NCBI GenBank assembly: GCA_013397935.1
Contig: VZRN01003159.1
Coordinates: forward strand, 217,081-281,080
Direction: 5' to 3'
Length of the DNA stretch: 64,000 nucleotides
DNA from: Dasyornis broadbenti
Lineage: Eukaryota > Chordata > Aves > Passeriformes > Dasyornithidae
The notes below the pieces were generated by a model that worked only from the letters and a program-made list of their open reading frames with translations, was not told where the DNA came from and ran no database searches. This document shows positions 13,001-27,000 of this stretch, piece after piece (positions within the stretch are counted from its first letter, which is position 1; each line of letters starts with the position of its first letter). The position numbers and the translations under genes are program-made.

Positions 13001-16000
13001 TGGCCTGACTATAGTCTTGTCTGCAGAGTGGACTAGTCACTTGTCTTTCTGGCCTGTAGACTGGCCTTATCCTCCCTCTGCTGGTAATCAGCCTTCTGCA
13101 GTCTCATGGACATAATTGTCACAGACAGGCTTCTGAAAGTGACGTGTCATCCTTTCTAATCCAATAGAGTTTAATTGATTAAAAGATTAAACTTTTGGAC
13201 TACGAACAATTGACATTATTGCAATGGGGTTTGACAATATTTTATATTCTCTAAGCATTTTTGTTTGCTATTTTGTGTTTAAATTTGGCAAACTAGCAGC
13301 AGAAACAACTCCATGTTCTTTCATGGTACACTGCAGTTATGAAGACCTCTTAGAGAAACAGTATTTGTGTTTTGGTTTTGTCTTCTAGTGTGCTGCAGTA
13401 ACACATTGAAGTGTTTGCTTTATCTGCTTTAACAGATCACTTTAAGATCTTGTAATCTTATTTGTCTCAGTTTCATGCTGGGAGGGCAAGGATTGGAGGA
13501 CTACAGACTTTCTACTGGATGAGCATTTCACCTGGTAAAAGTCATTAAACTCTAAGTTGTTTAGTGTCTTTGTCCCACCTTCTCAGTGAGGTAATCCAAA
13601 TGATAGTGTTTCTTTTGTTCTTGATTTATTCCTTGAAATCATGCCTCTTTGCTGCTGTTTATCCCAAGAATAGGCTATGTGCTTTGCTGTCTGAGAGAGT
13701 GCTTCATTTTGCTTGTTGGTCTGAAAATTCATTAATCATCCTGGCATCAAAGCTATGAAACAGGACCCTGCATAGCAAAGGGAGAGAGAAGTCCACCTGG
13801 CCCTTGCCTCTTCTGGCAACATAGAAGGGAGTAGAGGGGCTGGCACAGGGTCTTTGCTTGCAGCTGCATTTCTTGCTTACCATCAAGTTCAGGGTATGGG
13901 TTTATTTAGGGTACAGGGTTTAACTGCTAGAAGACAAGATAGAGTGCTGCTGAGAGCATGGGCACTTTTTCAAACTTGTCTGCATTCATATGCATCAGAT
14001 TGTCTTTCCTGATAGTGTTTTCTAAGCTTGGGTGTAAGTACTGAAAGTGAGGTTGTACTACCCTGTGGCAGGTGTGGGTTGTTGGGTGCACGTGGAAGAG
14101 TCCTGTGGTGGCAAAGGAGTGGTGCTAGAATGAGGTAGCTCTGGTAGGTGCCCAGGTAGGTGTGAGGGAGTGTGGTGAGTGGCTGGGAGATCCTCACAGA
14201 GATAGATGGCAAGTGGTGGGAGGTGCTCACAGGCTATGCTGCCAGCTCATCAGACTCTTAAAAAGACAGCTAAATAATTTTTATTAAAAATTTTTTTTCC
14301 CCCTGCAACCTCATTAAGTTGCTTAGTAGGAGAGGATTATTTGGTAAGTGACATAAGCATTAATATGTGTAAGCTGAAAGTGGTGCAAACTTCCACTGAA
14401 GTTTTATAAATGGTAACTTTTACAAGCTGTGTAAAAATCCTTATTACAGTGCTGTGGATCTCCGTAGACTGGCTTCTCACTGTCTTTCAATTGGAATTGA
14501 AGCCTTAAAGTCTTTCTGATGAGTAAAGTTTTGGTTTTTTGAACTGTTGTTCAAGTGCCCTGCCAAGAAGAGGCTTTCATTGAGTCCATTGTGACACTTC
14601 AGTAGGCTTCCTGAGCCTACTGCTTTCACCAGCAGCCTTTATACACCCCAGGAGCTAGTGGAGCGCTGTGCTGAGTAGCTGTTTTCCCAGGCATGGCCAT
14701 CTTCTATTTTTGCAGTTACGATGTCCTTCAGAAATAAAGCAGTTGATCCAAGGCTTTTACACTCTTTTCAGGCATGGAACTGGTAACTACTGACCATGTA
14801 TCAGAGAAGCTTAAACATAACTCGTGTGCCTGAGAAGTGGAAATGTACCAGAGCACTGGAGAGAAGAGAAATGCCATTGTCAAATTCTGGGTCTTGGATG
14901 AAAAAAAGACCCTGCCCATGGAATGGTCTGAGTGATTGCTGGTCAGCAGCTCATCTTTGTCAGGAGCTGACCAAATTGTTTTCAGGATGTGTGTTCTGAG
15001 GAAGTGTTGCGTGAAGCCTCTCATGTTGGACAGGAGGGACTCCTGTAGGAGATCTTGCAAAAAATCCTGTAGTAAGTAGAATGAAGCAACCAGTTTTCAT
15101 ACTTGGAGAAGCAACAGGAGATGTGTCTTTGGTTCCCTATGCATTGGGAGTAATTTGGAGAACCTAGGTGAGTGTCAGCAAGGTGAAACTTCTGTGTCAC
15201 TGCTGAAACATAAATGAAATAAACCTAATTTTTAAACTTTTCACTAGTTTGTCATTGGCTTGCAGGAGGTTCATTTTGAGCAGTACTTTCAAATGCTAAC
15301 ATTTTAAATTCTTTGATTCATTCTAACACAAAGATAAGTTAGCGAGGGCTTTTTTCCTGCTGAGGGGTGATGCCGTTTAACATCATCTAAGATGACACAG
15401 CATGACAAGTGTTTTGGTAGTTTAGTAAAATGATGTTTACTGATGTTTAGCCAACTTGAGGGAGGGGTCAGCTATAGTGAAATTGCATAACCATTTTCTG
15501 TCACTTAAACATTGGATGTGCCACTAGCCTTTCAAAGCATGTTAGAATTCAAAAAGGTTTAACCTATTCAGATCCTTTTAAAGTGCCATGGCTCAAAAGA
15601 ATGAATGGTAAAGTGCATAATTCCCATTGCGTTAGAAAGATAGACAAGCTGTTTGAGCATAGATACTCCTATATTTTTTCTGCAGAGTGACTGTTTTAGG
15701 CTTTCTCAGAGGGGAATCAGGGAAGTTTTGTGATCAATAAAGGAGCAGCTTGTGTTGTGCCTTGAGGTGTGCAGTTGGCTGACCTTGCTGGTGAGCAACT
15801 TAGACCATTGCATGCAAACTGTAGTGCAGTTTCTCATGTGTCACTGAACAACAAATCTGTTGTTAAAGACTGTTTTGCCAAGCAGAAATATGTCTGCAGC
15901 CTTTAAGAATAAGGAAGCTTAAATGAAGCTTGCTAGCAAACAACAGGAGACAGGATTCTTAGCAGCAAAAATAATGAAATCTGTCATTCTGTCTTAAATT

Positions 16001-18103
16001 GCAGAGGAGCAGTAGCAAAGCAGCTAATACATTGATGGTAATCTGGAGTACTGATTTCAGTTTGTAGTGTGTGTACTCGTGGTTACCTTGGATGACTTCT
16101 AATAGATCTGCAAAAGCTACTTAAGAAAAGCAAGCTGATTGTTGGTAGATTTAAATTCTCAGTGCAAGTCTGCACATCCTATAGAAAACTTGAAGATCAG
16201 TGGTTTTCAATTTCTAAAAAAAAAATAATTTCTGGATTCAAAGAAGTCTAGATAATAGTTTGCTGGAAAGAAAACTGTATTATCAAAAGTTATTCCACAA
16301 ATAAATAACATTACCTAGCTGGGGTCACATTTTAATAATGGGACATTGTTTGGTTTTATTATAAACTCTTGCAGTCGTTTAAAGCTAATATTCCAATTAG
16401 AGAAAATTGGGGGAAAGTCAAGGGAGAGTGAGAAGGAGACCAATGCTTAGTAAGAGTCATTGGTTTGTTTACTGTGTTAAATCTGCCCTTATGAAAAGAA
16501 AACACAAAACCAAAAACCAGCAGACCCAAAACAAAACAGCAAACTTCTAGCAAATGAGCTGCATAACAACTGGAATTTAAATTTAGAAAATTAATACATC
16601 CACAGAGAACTTTGAACCTAAAGGTTTAATTGATTTGAATTAATGTGGAAGGATGATTTTTGTTTTGTTTTATATAAAGGGCCTATTTATTTTATAGGCT
16701 CTGTGGGGGCTTTTGTTTGTTTCTTGCTCTTTTAAGTGCACTTTAGAAGGATATTTTGTGGCGTAGAATGGCACCCGGAATATAGACAATGAAGTTGTCT
16801 TCTCAAGTCCTGTCTCTACTTGTTCTGGGTTGTGCAGCGAGGAAAGAGGGTATAGCAGTCTCAAGGATGTTCTTCTTTGCATAGTTTCTGGTATTGTATT
16901 ATGGGTAGCTGGCAGCCTCAGAAGGTATAAAGGATACAAGGAAGCAGCTAACGGCTTGAACACCTCTGCAGAATCAGTTTCACAAGTAACATTAATTGCC
17001 ACTGAATTCTCTGACATACCTCTCATGTCTGGGATTAATTTTTGCATTTGGCTGAGTTTAACCTAATTTTTCCACTGTGACATGTTTCCGTTTGAAATGT
17101 GACAGCTGTAAGTGGTCTGGGGTGGGAATCTCTGGTTTGAGATAAGACATGAATGGCGGCTGCTGTGGCATTTGGAGGTCAGCTTTGCCAAGGAAAGCTT
17201 TGTGTTTCTCCGTTGAGCCCTAAACCTTGGAGGAATCACATAAATCTCATCTTGCCTCTAATGCCTTTGTGTAATTTTCCAGTTCTGCATTTCTGTAATA
17301 CTAAAACCCCTCAAATTTACCTTGCAAAGGCTAGAAACTTGTGGTAATTATCTGTTTTGTCAAGAAAGTTTGAGGCAGAACCTCTGTGGTGTGCATATGT
17401 CCTATCTTTCCCGTTAAAATATATGTAATGATAGTGCAAACAAGGTTTTCAAAGTTAATAGTCAAGTATAATAATGACTGTCTCTGCAACATTTCATTTG
17501 GCATAAGAAAAAGCTCATTTTAGGCTTTGCAGGAGTTAAAATCCCAGTAATGCTCATGAGAATGTTCTGTGAGCAAAGCTTCTATTAATCCTGTTCCTGA
17601 CATGCTCACACATAATTTGATGTGAAACCTGAAGCACTTGTACTGAAAAATCTGCACCTGTGTTTTTGGATGTACAGAACGCAGTAATATGGGCACAAAC
17701 AGATACCCCGTTACTAGGTAAAGGTCAAAATGACCTTTGCATTGTTAATATCAACACGAGGGTTGTATTGAGGCTGGAACAGTTATGATCGATGCTCTAT
17801 AACCCTGTAGAACAGATGTAACAGCACATGATGAATCACTGCATTTGTGGAAGTTATCCCAAAGTCAGGGGCTTTTGGGGTTTTTTTCCATGCTCCAGAA
17901 TTAGTTATTGCTGAATTGTTGCTAACTGAATTCTGTGCAAACATTTTTGTGTTTGCTGGTATCTATAATTTCTCTGTATATATTACAGAAGTGTGTGGCC
18001 TCCCTGCCTGTACATAGTTTAAAGAACAACAAAGGTTAATGAGCAATGGTAAAATAATCTAAGGATGATTTGTAAAATCCATGTCTCTGCTGTCTGTGAA
18101 AAG

Positions 18104-18145
18104 CACTAGCAGCTTATTTAGAAAAAAACACTAGCAGCTTATTTA
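18104..18145. repeat. Duplicated 17-mer, 25-bp period
   Basis: The 17-mer CACTAGCAGCTTATTTA occurs at 18104-18120 and again at 18129-18145, separated by an A-rich spacer. It looks like a local slippage duplication. Confidence 0.85.
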
Positions 18146-21062
18146 AAAGTATGGTTCTGTTACTTTTCAGTAAAAAAAGTGCAAGGGTTGGTGTAGAGGT
18201 TTTAACACAGTAAAAAGGATAATTCATTTCCAACCTAGCAGAATCTTAAATGCTGCAAAACCCCAAACCTTTTAAAACGCTTGCCACTGAAGCTGTCTGC
18301 ATGAGCTTTATCCGTTAGAGTGAAATAATGATTTCTTAAATTTCAAGGCTATGTTACTGCATTTCTGTGGTGCTTGGCAAGAAAACATGAGTTGCATTTT
18401 GCTTTTGGAGATTATCTCTTATCCAGATCTCAGCTGTTTAAAATGACCTTTGTAGTGTGTGGTGAATTCTGAATTTTGACCCTAAATCTCATATGTCCTG
18501 TTTTGAGTGAGGTTGGCTGGGACCTGCAGTTGTCTGCAGACTGGCATGGTCTTTGCCAGTCCTTCAGAGACAGTGGAATTTCTTGAATATGCAAGCAAAT
18601 GTACGAATAACATGCTTGTGACCTGGGTTTAGCTGATCAGAAGGAATTGTAGCTACTTGTCACTGGCAGAATAAAGTAAATTGTTTTGATAATGATGTTG
18701 CAGCAGAAGAGCAGTGTTTACTCTTACTTGTTTTTCCCAGCCCCATTTTGGGGACCCAAGGGATGATTCTTTTTAAGCCATTCACCCTGGCACATAGTTA
18801 AATTTTTGATGAGTGTCTTAAAACTCAGATGTTCATGTAATTTATTAGCTGGTGTCTAGGCTCTGTAGAGCCTAAATTTGCTGTAATTAAGTGAAAGTAT
18901 GAGTAGAAGAGTAAGTTAACCTCATACTGTAAGAGTGAGTTACCTCATTACTGAATACTGCAGGAGAAAGAGGAAAACAACAGTTACCTGATGACAGACT
19001 AGATGTGAGAGCTGAGAATGTCAAACTCTACTTGAGTCAGTGCAGCGGAGACTTGAAAACTTCATTACTTCTTTGTGCTGTTGATGCAGTGTCTGAAATA
19101 GAATGTCGTATTTGTTGTCCAAAGATTGGTTATCAAAGAATGGTTATGGAAAGTAAAAATAACATGTTTCTGTTATTTTCATTAACGCAAGGATAAACAG
19201 ACCTGGGGAAATCACCAGTTTTAGTATGTTTTTCTTGTTGTTGTTAATTCTTTATTCTGTAGCAGGTTTTCATTGGAAGTAAGTTTAGAAGCCAAGACTG
19301 GGTTTGCTTTGAGAAGGTTCCCTTAATGACTTTATCCCACAACTAGGTGACTGGAAAAAAAGGAATTGATGTTCTGTGTAAGTCTTAACACCACTGTCTC
19401 TGTCATATGGAAACACAAGTGGTGAAACTTGCTGCTGAAAAAGCAGCTTATGAAACAAACAGCACATGCATAGAGGCTCTGGCTTCAGCTTGGAGCTTTG
19501 GAAGAGAGAATGGACAACATTTAATGGTGACTCTTCAACTAACTGCCATAGAAATACAATTAATTGAGAAAAAGGCATTTTGAAAGAGAGTTTTACTGCA
19601 CAACCTTCAACATGTGTAATGCTAGGTGGAGGGAAAATTGCACAGATTTTGCTGTTCAGTCAGCATGGTTCATGTCAAATGCAAAGCTGGTTGTATATGG
19701 TGGGCAGTAGAAGCATCTCTGTAGAGTGACAGGTGAAGCAATGAGAGCAGTGATGCTTCCATCCCTTCACTGCATTCAAAACTGAGAACTCAAAATTATT
19801 ATCACAGACCTGTATGGCATTTAGATTTTGTAGTTTTTCATCCCAGATGTAACTGGGAATATGGTACAGGTGGATTCAAGAATGTATGAACTTTCTTGGC
19901 GTCTGTTCTAGTTCTTCGGTATTGAGTGGGCATGTTTATACCATGGTATGAAGTATTGTCCTAACCAGTTCTGATGACATTCGTGTTACATTATGATTTG
20001 TGCAACTGAATATGAGAGGAAGATAGTTTCAAAGTGGCATACATAGTAAGATAGTAAAATAAAGATCCTCAGAAGTACAACAAATTTTACCTGTGTTCGT
20101 AAGAGATGTCCTTACATGACTTGTAATACTTGAGGAAATCCCTTCTTATACTTTTTTAGGGCTTTTTTGGACATGAACAGTTGTTTTGGTTTTTACAAAA
20201 AGTGGATGAATTCCACCTGTGAATTTTAGTTGGGATTTTTTTAGTAGTAAATACTGCTGCAGGGTTCAGTTTCTGACTTCTGTAGCCAAACACAATGAAG
20301 TTTTGTTTTCATTACTTTCTCTAGTGTTTTGAATAACTTGGTTCAAATTCCCTACTTCAGCAGCCTTGTGCAGCTCCCTCAGGGAGGCTGTGCTACGTCT
20401 TACACAACCAAGGACGTGACTCTCTGGCTCCTTGAACTGAAGTTGCCTGGTTTTTTCAGCACAGAAACTTTTCTCAGGGCAGGCAGGTAACCTCTTCCAA
20501 GGCTTCTCTTTAAAGTGCAAAATGTTTTGCTGTGCAATTGAAGAAGTGCTGGTTTGTAATTTTATGTGTTGAGATGAAAATTACTCCTACTTTTTCTTCT
20601 GTTCCACTTAATGCCAAATAACTTTAGGGGGGGGGGAAAAGGGGAAGGCAGTGCCTTGAATGTGGTTTTAAAGTTTGTTTAAAACTGTTTTTGCATTGTG
20701 TCATCTCTGTGTCCGTATCCTTGAGCAGTGCATGGTGTTCACAGTGTGTAACGATTTGTACAGCCTGGTAAGTTGAGTGTTCTCAGTGGGCAAATTGGCC
20801 AAAGATGTTTTGGTACTGAAAACATCTGCCATGTGGAAAAGGTAGTTGTTGTATTTGCCTCCTCTGACAGTCAAGAAACTTGAGAGTCTGGAGCCTGTCA
20901 GAACCTGTCAAACCTTTTTGGCATATTTCGTTAAAAACTGGCTTGAAAGCCTGTAAAACTAGAATCTGATACTGAATAATTGGGTTTTTCTGCACTATCA
21001 GGATGGTAAAATACTCTGTTTGAAAGAATGTTAAAGATTTTTTCTGTCTTTTCCTTGCCTGC

Positions 21063-21121
21063 TTTTTTTTTTTTTTTAATTTGTTTCTTTGTTTGCTTGT
21101 TTGGTTTTTTGTTTGTTTTTC
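21063..21121. repeat. T-rich / TTTG low-complexity block
   Basis: A T run is followed by TTTG- and TTTGC-like units. On the minus strand this gives a Lys/Asn/Gln-rich open frame with no independent support. Confidence 0.8.
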
Positions 21122-22747
21122 TTGTTTGAAGGGGCCATGTGTTTCTCAAGGCAAGAGAGAAAAATACCATGACCGCATTGAAAAACACTGAATATGAAAC
21201 ACTGAAATCTAGGTGTTTTGTAATCCATTGAATCCATTTGAGATAACTCTCTTAAATATATGCAGACTGTCATCTGTAAACACTGCTAATGCAGTTTATG
21301 TAAAGAATCCAAAAACGTAAAAACAGGAAATGCTGTAGTAATACATAGTTGAAAAGCAACAAAAGGAATTCTCTGAAAGTGACAAAATATGTGATCTAAG
21401 CTCTTAAGAAAGCAGGTGGTATAATACAGCATGTTGATCTTAGTTTTAGCTTTCCTGGGTTGCCATGTTATCAGAATGAGTATGGAAATAGGTAACACTG
21501 ATTCACTTCTCTTACTGATATTAGAGGTGTTTCCCCATAATTGGCAGCTGATAGTCTTTTGGGTAAGACACTTCTTAGGGTTTTCAAATTTGATTTTCTT
21601 TTAGGGAGCTTAATTTATTCTATTAAAGAACATTAATGAAAAATACAGGCAGAATTTAGACTTTTGTTTTCTGTTTCTTTTCATTGAGTGCTAAGAGTAA
21701 GATTTGGAGGCTGATCTGCTGTTTTTTGTTGTCCAGGTTTTTTAACCAGCAAATAGTTTCCAGGATTGCTCCTTTTCTGATAGAAGGAGACATAGATTAC
21801 ATGGGATTTTATGACAAGAGGAGGAGTAATTGTCTCCTTTATATTGATCTTGTTGAAGTAAAAAAAATTGTTCAGTATGAAGGTGGTCACAGTGATTTCT
21901 GCTATTCAAAGACTATGTTGTTTATTGACGAGAATGGTCCAGTGTTGCTTCTGAAAGAGCATTTCCTTCCCTAAACAAATGCTGTGTGAGTACATAAAAA
22001 TTTTACATGTCCCTGAAGTGGTGGTTTAAAAAGATTAGTGTGAAGCAAAAGTGCTGGTATTTGTTACTTTCTTTATTCATTTGTGCATCTTCCTTGCTTC
22101 TTTTCCATGTTTTTTGTTAAAATACTCTTGTGTTGGTATTTGTAGCGTGTTGTAACTGGAAGAAAGTTGAAATTGTGAAACCCATTCAAATCCTTTCTTG
22201 AAGAAAGGTTGGGATGCACAGATACTATCATGGAAGCTCTTGTTCAATTTTATGGAAGTTGCTTAACTACAGATTTTCTTTATATCTTTAAAAATTGAGA
22301 AACTCTCATCACGTCAGTACCTGGCCCAGTCTTAATACTTGTATTTTGCGATAGGGAGACAGGAGGCATTTATAGCTGTCTGCCGCCAGTTTAGTCTGTA
22401 TGTTGTTCTTGGCTTTTTTGAGAGTGCTTCTAAGGAGTGTCAAGGTGATGGGAATTAAAGGCTGAGAATCCCAGCACAGTTTGGGCTATATTGAAATGTC
22501 TTTTCGATACCTAACAGGTCTTTTTTACTTTGTTGTTTCACAACAAGGTTTAGCATAGGCCTCTGCTTCAGGTTAAAGCTCATGTACTTATCATTCCTCT
22601 AATATTTAGAAAAAGTTGAGGGATATTGACAGGCCAGTAAATGGGTCTGTGGAATAAAGATGTTTTTATGAAAAGAAACTTTACAGGCAAGAAAGGGGAA
22701 AAAACATTTAAGCTTTGCTCTCTAAGTCTTGTAGCATGTTTGTTACT

Positions 22748-22750
<3 letters not shown>

Positions 22751-22794
<44 letters not shown>
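22751..22794. repeat. Uninterrupted run of 44 T
   Basis: A single mononucleotide run with sharp edges. It could be the poly(A) tail of a minus-strand retroposed copy, but the sequence at 22795-23100 shows no recognisable gene and no convincing target duplication. A slippage-expanded T tract is the simpler reading. Confidence 0.9.
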
Positions 22795-22796
<2 letters not shown>

Positions 22797-24059
22797 CCCC
22801 TATGTCTTGCATGAGTGGTCAGCAGGTATACTCACCAGCCCCATCCGGAGGGGGTGGGAGCAGTGGAAGTTATGGCAGTATCAGCAACAGTTATTCTAGT
22901 ATGTCAGATCAATTATTTAAATATAGTGCTGGTAATATGCATGGTTTTGAAGTCTAGCCCGCCTTTTCATGTAATTTACTTCAAAATGCTAAAACCACAT
23001 AGAGCATTCACAGGAAAGTTCTTAGTGACGGATACCGTCTGTGGGCAGCTGTCTGTGCAGCCTTAGTTACTCATAGCTGTATGTTAGCTTTATTGTGGCT
23101 TCCATGTAAGCTTTTAAAATAGGTCTTCTGAGAAAGCCAGTATATATAGATTATGACTGATTTGAGGTACAGGTAGTAAATATAGCTTTAGTTGGGATCA
23201 AGGTTTTCATCTGGAAACTGTATTTCGGTAAGGTCATGGTACAGTGCTGTAACACTAGAGATGTTCTCAAGCTTAATTTGTCTGCATGGGCTCCCAAAGA
23301 GATCTCGGAATAAAGAAAATTTGCTTATAAACTGGTTTTCTTGAAATTCCTTTCTTCTTCTCCTCTTTGTTTAGAATCGCTAGGACCTGGTTACAGCAGG
23401 CATGTACTTGAATAGAAAATGAAAGAAATTCTGCTGATCGGGGTGGTAATTGATGTGCAGAAGGAAAAGTAGCACACGTTAGTTGTTTCTTGGATTTTTT
23501 TATTTTTTTTTTTTAATGCAAGTAGACTGTGACAGCCAGAAGTACTTTGTAATACATTAATGTGCTTTGGAATTTGACAGATTAGAAGGTCTTCAAATAA
23601 ATAAAGTGTATGCAAACACACATATATGAAGGATTGTGGATCTTTCATGAAAAATTTCGTTAAGGTGAGTATCCTTTTGCTCTATGTAATGTATTCCAGG
23701 CTGTCTTTCATTTATAATCCAGTAGATGTTTTCTTTAATCTTTGAAGACTTAGTCACAGTTGTCAAAATAACAAGCTATTTGTGGTGTAATTTTTCTCCC
23801 CAAGCTTAAGTAATTGTTGCCAGAAGAAGCAATTCAGGCTTTTTTTTCCTATAAATTTAGGCTTAAGTATTCTTTAAAACCTGACAGGGTGTAAGTTTTG
23901 TTAAGGAGCTCCTGCAGTGCCTCCTGTAAAGGATCACCTGTGAAGTTTGGGTCAAATGAGAGGGCCTGAAGGATGTCTACCGACATTCAATGCTTACTGT
24001 TAATTTCATATTGAAGTCCTGGTTGGATTAAAGGGCTTAATTATGTCATAGCTTCTGGC

Positions 24060-27000
24060 AAGCTGTGAGTAGTTACTCATATGCGTAGCCACTACAGATG
24101 GTGTCCTGACAGGCAGCCAGTGGTGGATCAAAGGAGAAGAGCCTTTACTTGCAAACCACCCTTCACCTTAGCCCAGCTACCTTCACACCCAGCCCAGTGT
24201 CTGTGGGCTTCTCTGCCAAAAACACCAACGGTTAGTGGCCCCTTCCCAGGGACCACACTGAGGAGGCATGGACTGCTCTTGGGAGCAGAGTTCTTGAGCT
24301 GAGATGCCACAGTTTAGAAGTCCTAGCAGCTCATCTGCCTCTTCCCATCTATGTCGACATCCAGAGGCTGGCTGAGAGCTGGCCTGACCTCCAGCCATCT
24401 GTCTACTGTCTTTCAATCCTAAGTGTCCTCAGATTGTAGTTCAGAAACCTGGACCTACTTGTGGAGACTTGAAAACCTCCATGTCAGGCTGTTTAAAGTA
24501 AGCCAGGAAAGTGTACAGGTCAGCTAATTTGCTGCTAGGGTTTTCAGAGGAGTTTCACACCTACTGTAGCTATTCATTTAGATGCAAGTGCTTTCTTACA
24601 GTGAAAGTGCTTGTACAAGGCATGGACTGCTGGAAGTTTGTTCTCAAGAGAGGCAAAAGAGAGTTTTCTTTTCCCTTAAGGTACCTGCAGCTAAAATAGA
24701 TGATTCTGAAGTTTGATCTGTGAGTAGTAAGCTATGAGGAAGCATACTGGGATTTGAAAACTCCAGTAGCAATAGTGGCTGTGTTGATTGATGGCCTCTT
24801 GTGGCAAGCAGGAATTTTTTGTAGATTTTAATTGATCACTTAAATACTGAGTAGCTCAGCCGTAGAGATGATCTAATGTAAGTTGGTTTGTGGAGAGCTT
24901 CATAACTGGTCAGATGATTTACAGTTTATGTGCTCTGGTTTGTTTTCAACGGAATGAAAGGTGGATGGGATTTTTTTTTTTACATCAAAAATAAGTCCAG
25001 TTATATTCTGCTACCATTTGTGAAAAAATAGACAGTTGGTAATAACATAGATCGGTAATGGATTTTCATGGGGTATCTTGTTGAAAAATGATTGTGGGAG
25101 AGAATCAGACTACATTGCCTTCTTTACAGCCCAAAAGATGTTGAAAATACTGTTTTGTAAGCAAAAGTAGGTTTGGTGTAACTGTTTGATACATTCTACC
25201 ATTGGTAGCCACAAAACATGCACTGTTGAAGATCTCTGGAAAAGACCTCTGGAAACAGGCTCTCCCTTTCCTCAGAGGCCTGCAGTATTGAGCTGTTTCT
25301 TGTAATTTTCTCTGGTCTGTTTCTTCTGGGGCCTCTGTCTTGTGAGTCATTGTAATCTTCTGGATCAAGAATGAAGCCTTCAGAAGTGCAGTGGAGATTT
25401 TCTTTTCTGGCACACCATCTCACCGCTTGCATCTTTGGGAACTGCTTTACTGTTATTTCAGTGAAATCTTCTTCAGACCTTCAGTGACTTGCATTTAAAA
25501 AATGCTGTCCTTTCATATGGCTCACATCGTTCTAAAAGTGCTTGGATGAGCACTAGGAAGTACATATGCTAAACTGCAATCTGATGTAACAGTGTTACAA
25601 GTGTGCATACTGGAAGCTTGTTACCTAGAACAGTCTTGGGAAAAATGCTTGGTAGTGCCCAGTTGTGATTGCTTCAGAGTTGGCCCACTGTTCTCCTGTG
25701 ATTATGGCAAAATAAATACGAGCATACCCGGTTTCGTTGTAAATATCCAGATGCTCTTTTCTAAGCTTGTGCGTAATGCAGTTGTTTAATAATGCAGGAT
25801 AGTGTTGGAACTGCTTTATATGAATTTAGTAAAGGTAATTGTAGGGCTGGCTGGTGTCTAACCTTTCTCTAGTACATCCTGTGCCAGCATGTGAGGGGTC
25901 CCAGATTCTTACCAGTATCAGGAATTGCTACTGCAATGCAAGTGCTGAATAATTTTGTAGTGGGTAGGTACCAGCCGTCTTAGGGTAGGAGAAACAAACT
26001 GAGTTTGAAAAGGGCTGATGTGTATGCTTTTTATCAGGTCTGCTTAATATTTTTTGTGTTAAGTGCAACGTCAGGATCTTGGCTCACTGGATGCAAATGT
26101 AGCAGTTCTGGTTTCTGTCAGGAGTGCTCTGCCCTGATAATCTGGAAAATAAAAACCAAATTCTTGGGGGAAGATATATTATAATTCTCATATCAGAGCT
26201 TGCCCTTCAGGATTATGTGATAATGATGTCAAAGCCTATTTCTTACCCCTTTTCAGAAAGGATGTGTTTCTGATGGATTCCCAGCTCCAGAGTGTGTAGG
26301 AGGCTCTGAAGGGTGGCAGGTACGTACATTGAATCCAGAGCTACATTCCCACAGAAAGGGGGACTGTGGTGGACTCGTGGTGACTCTGTTACTGGTGACT
26401 TTTTTAGCAAAACAAATAAATATGCTGAAAGAATACTAGGGACTTAGTGCATACTGAAAAATGTGAATAAGAATTTAATTATATGTTGGATTTATTGCAT
26501 TCTTTTGTTCCAAGACCAAAATATTTAGGAAACTTACAGGAAAGGACTTTTTTCACTTGGGAACATACTCTTTATTTACCTGTTCTTTAGTTGTCACTGA
26601 AAGGTCGTGTTCAGGGATGCACCTTCCTTCCCTATGTTATGCAGAAGGCATACTGGGCTTACTTTTGGAGATGTTTGACTCTGAAAGTGTTGCTGGACAC
26701 CTAGGATAGTTTTTTTTAAAAGTCTGTTAATTTAGACATACAGGTACTTCCACATGTGCCATTAGTTGCCAGTGGGCATCTTCGAGTAACTTTGGATGAG
26801 TCACCCAGTCATATGAGCCCAAGAAGAAATGTGAGGGAAACTGAACATTTTTGATTGTGACAGTATAAGTGGTAGGAGAAAGATGAACTTCAGGGACTTT
26901 ATTTCTTGCTCATTTTTAACTTCAGCACTGTCACTGTCACAACCCAGGTTCAATATCGGGGAGTACCCAGCCAGGCAGAAAAGGGTCTTAGAACACACCC

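Larger units (their letters stand above)
9900..24059. other. Non-coding stretch, presumed 5' intron or upstream of SEMA4D
   Basis: No recognisable exon. It contains a 12-bp inverted repeat (10012-10049), a duplicated 17-mer (18104-18145), a TTTG/T-rich block (21063-21121) and a 44-base T run (22751-22794). A moderately GC-rich patch at 13970-14230 is G-rich on the + strand and unassigned. One open frame at 21684-21974 has protein-like composition but matches nothing I know. Confidence 0.5.
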
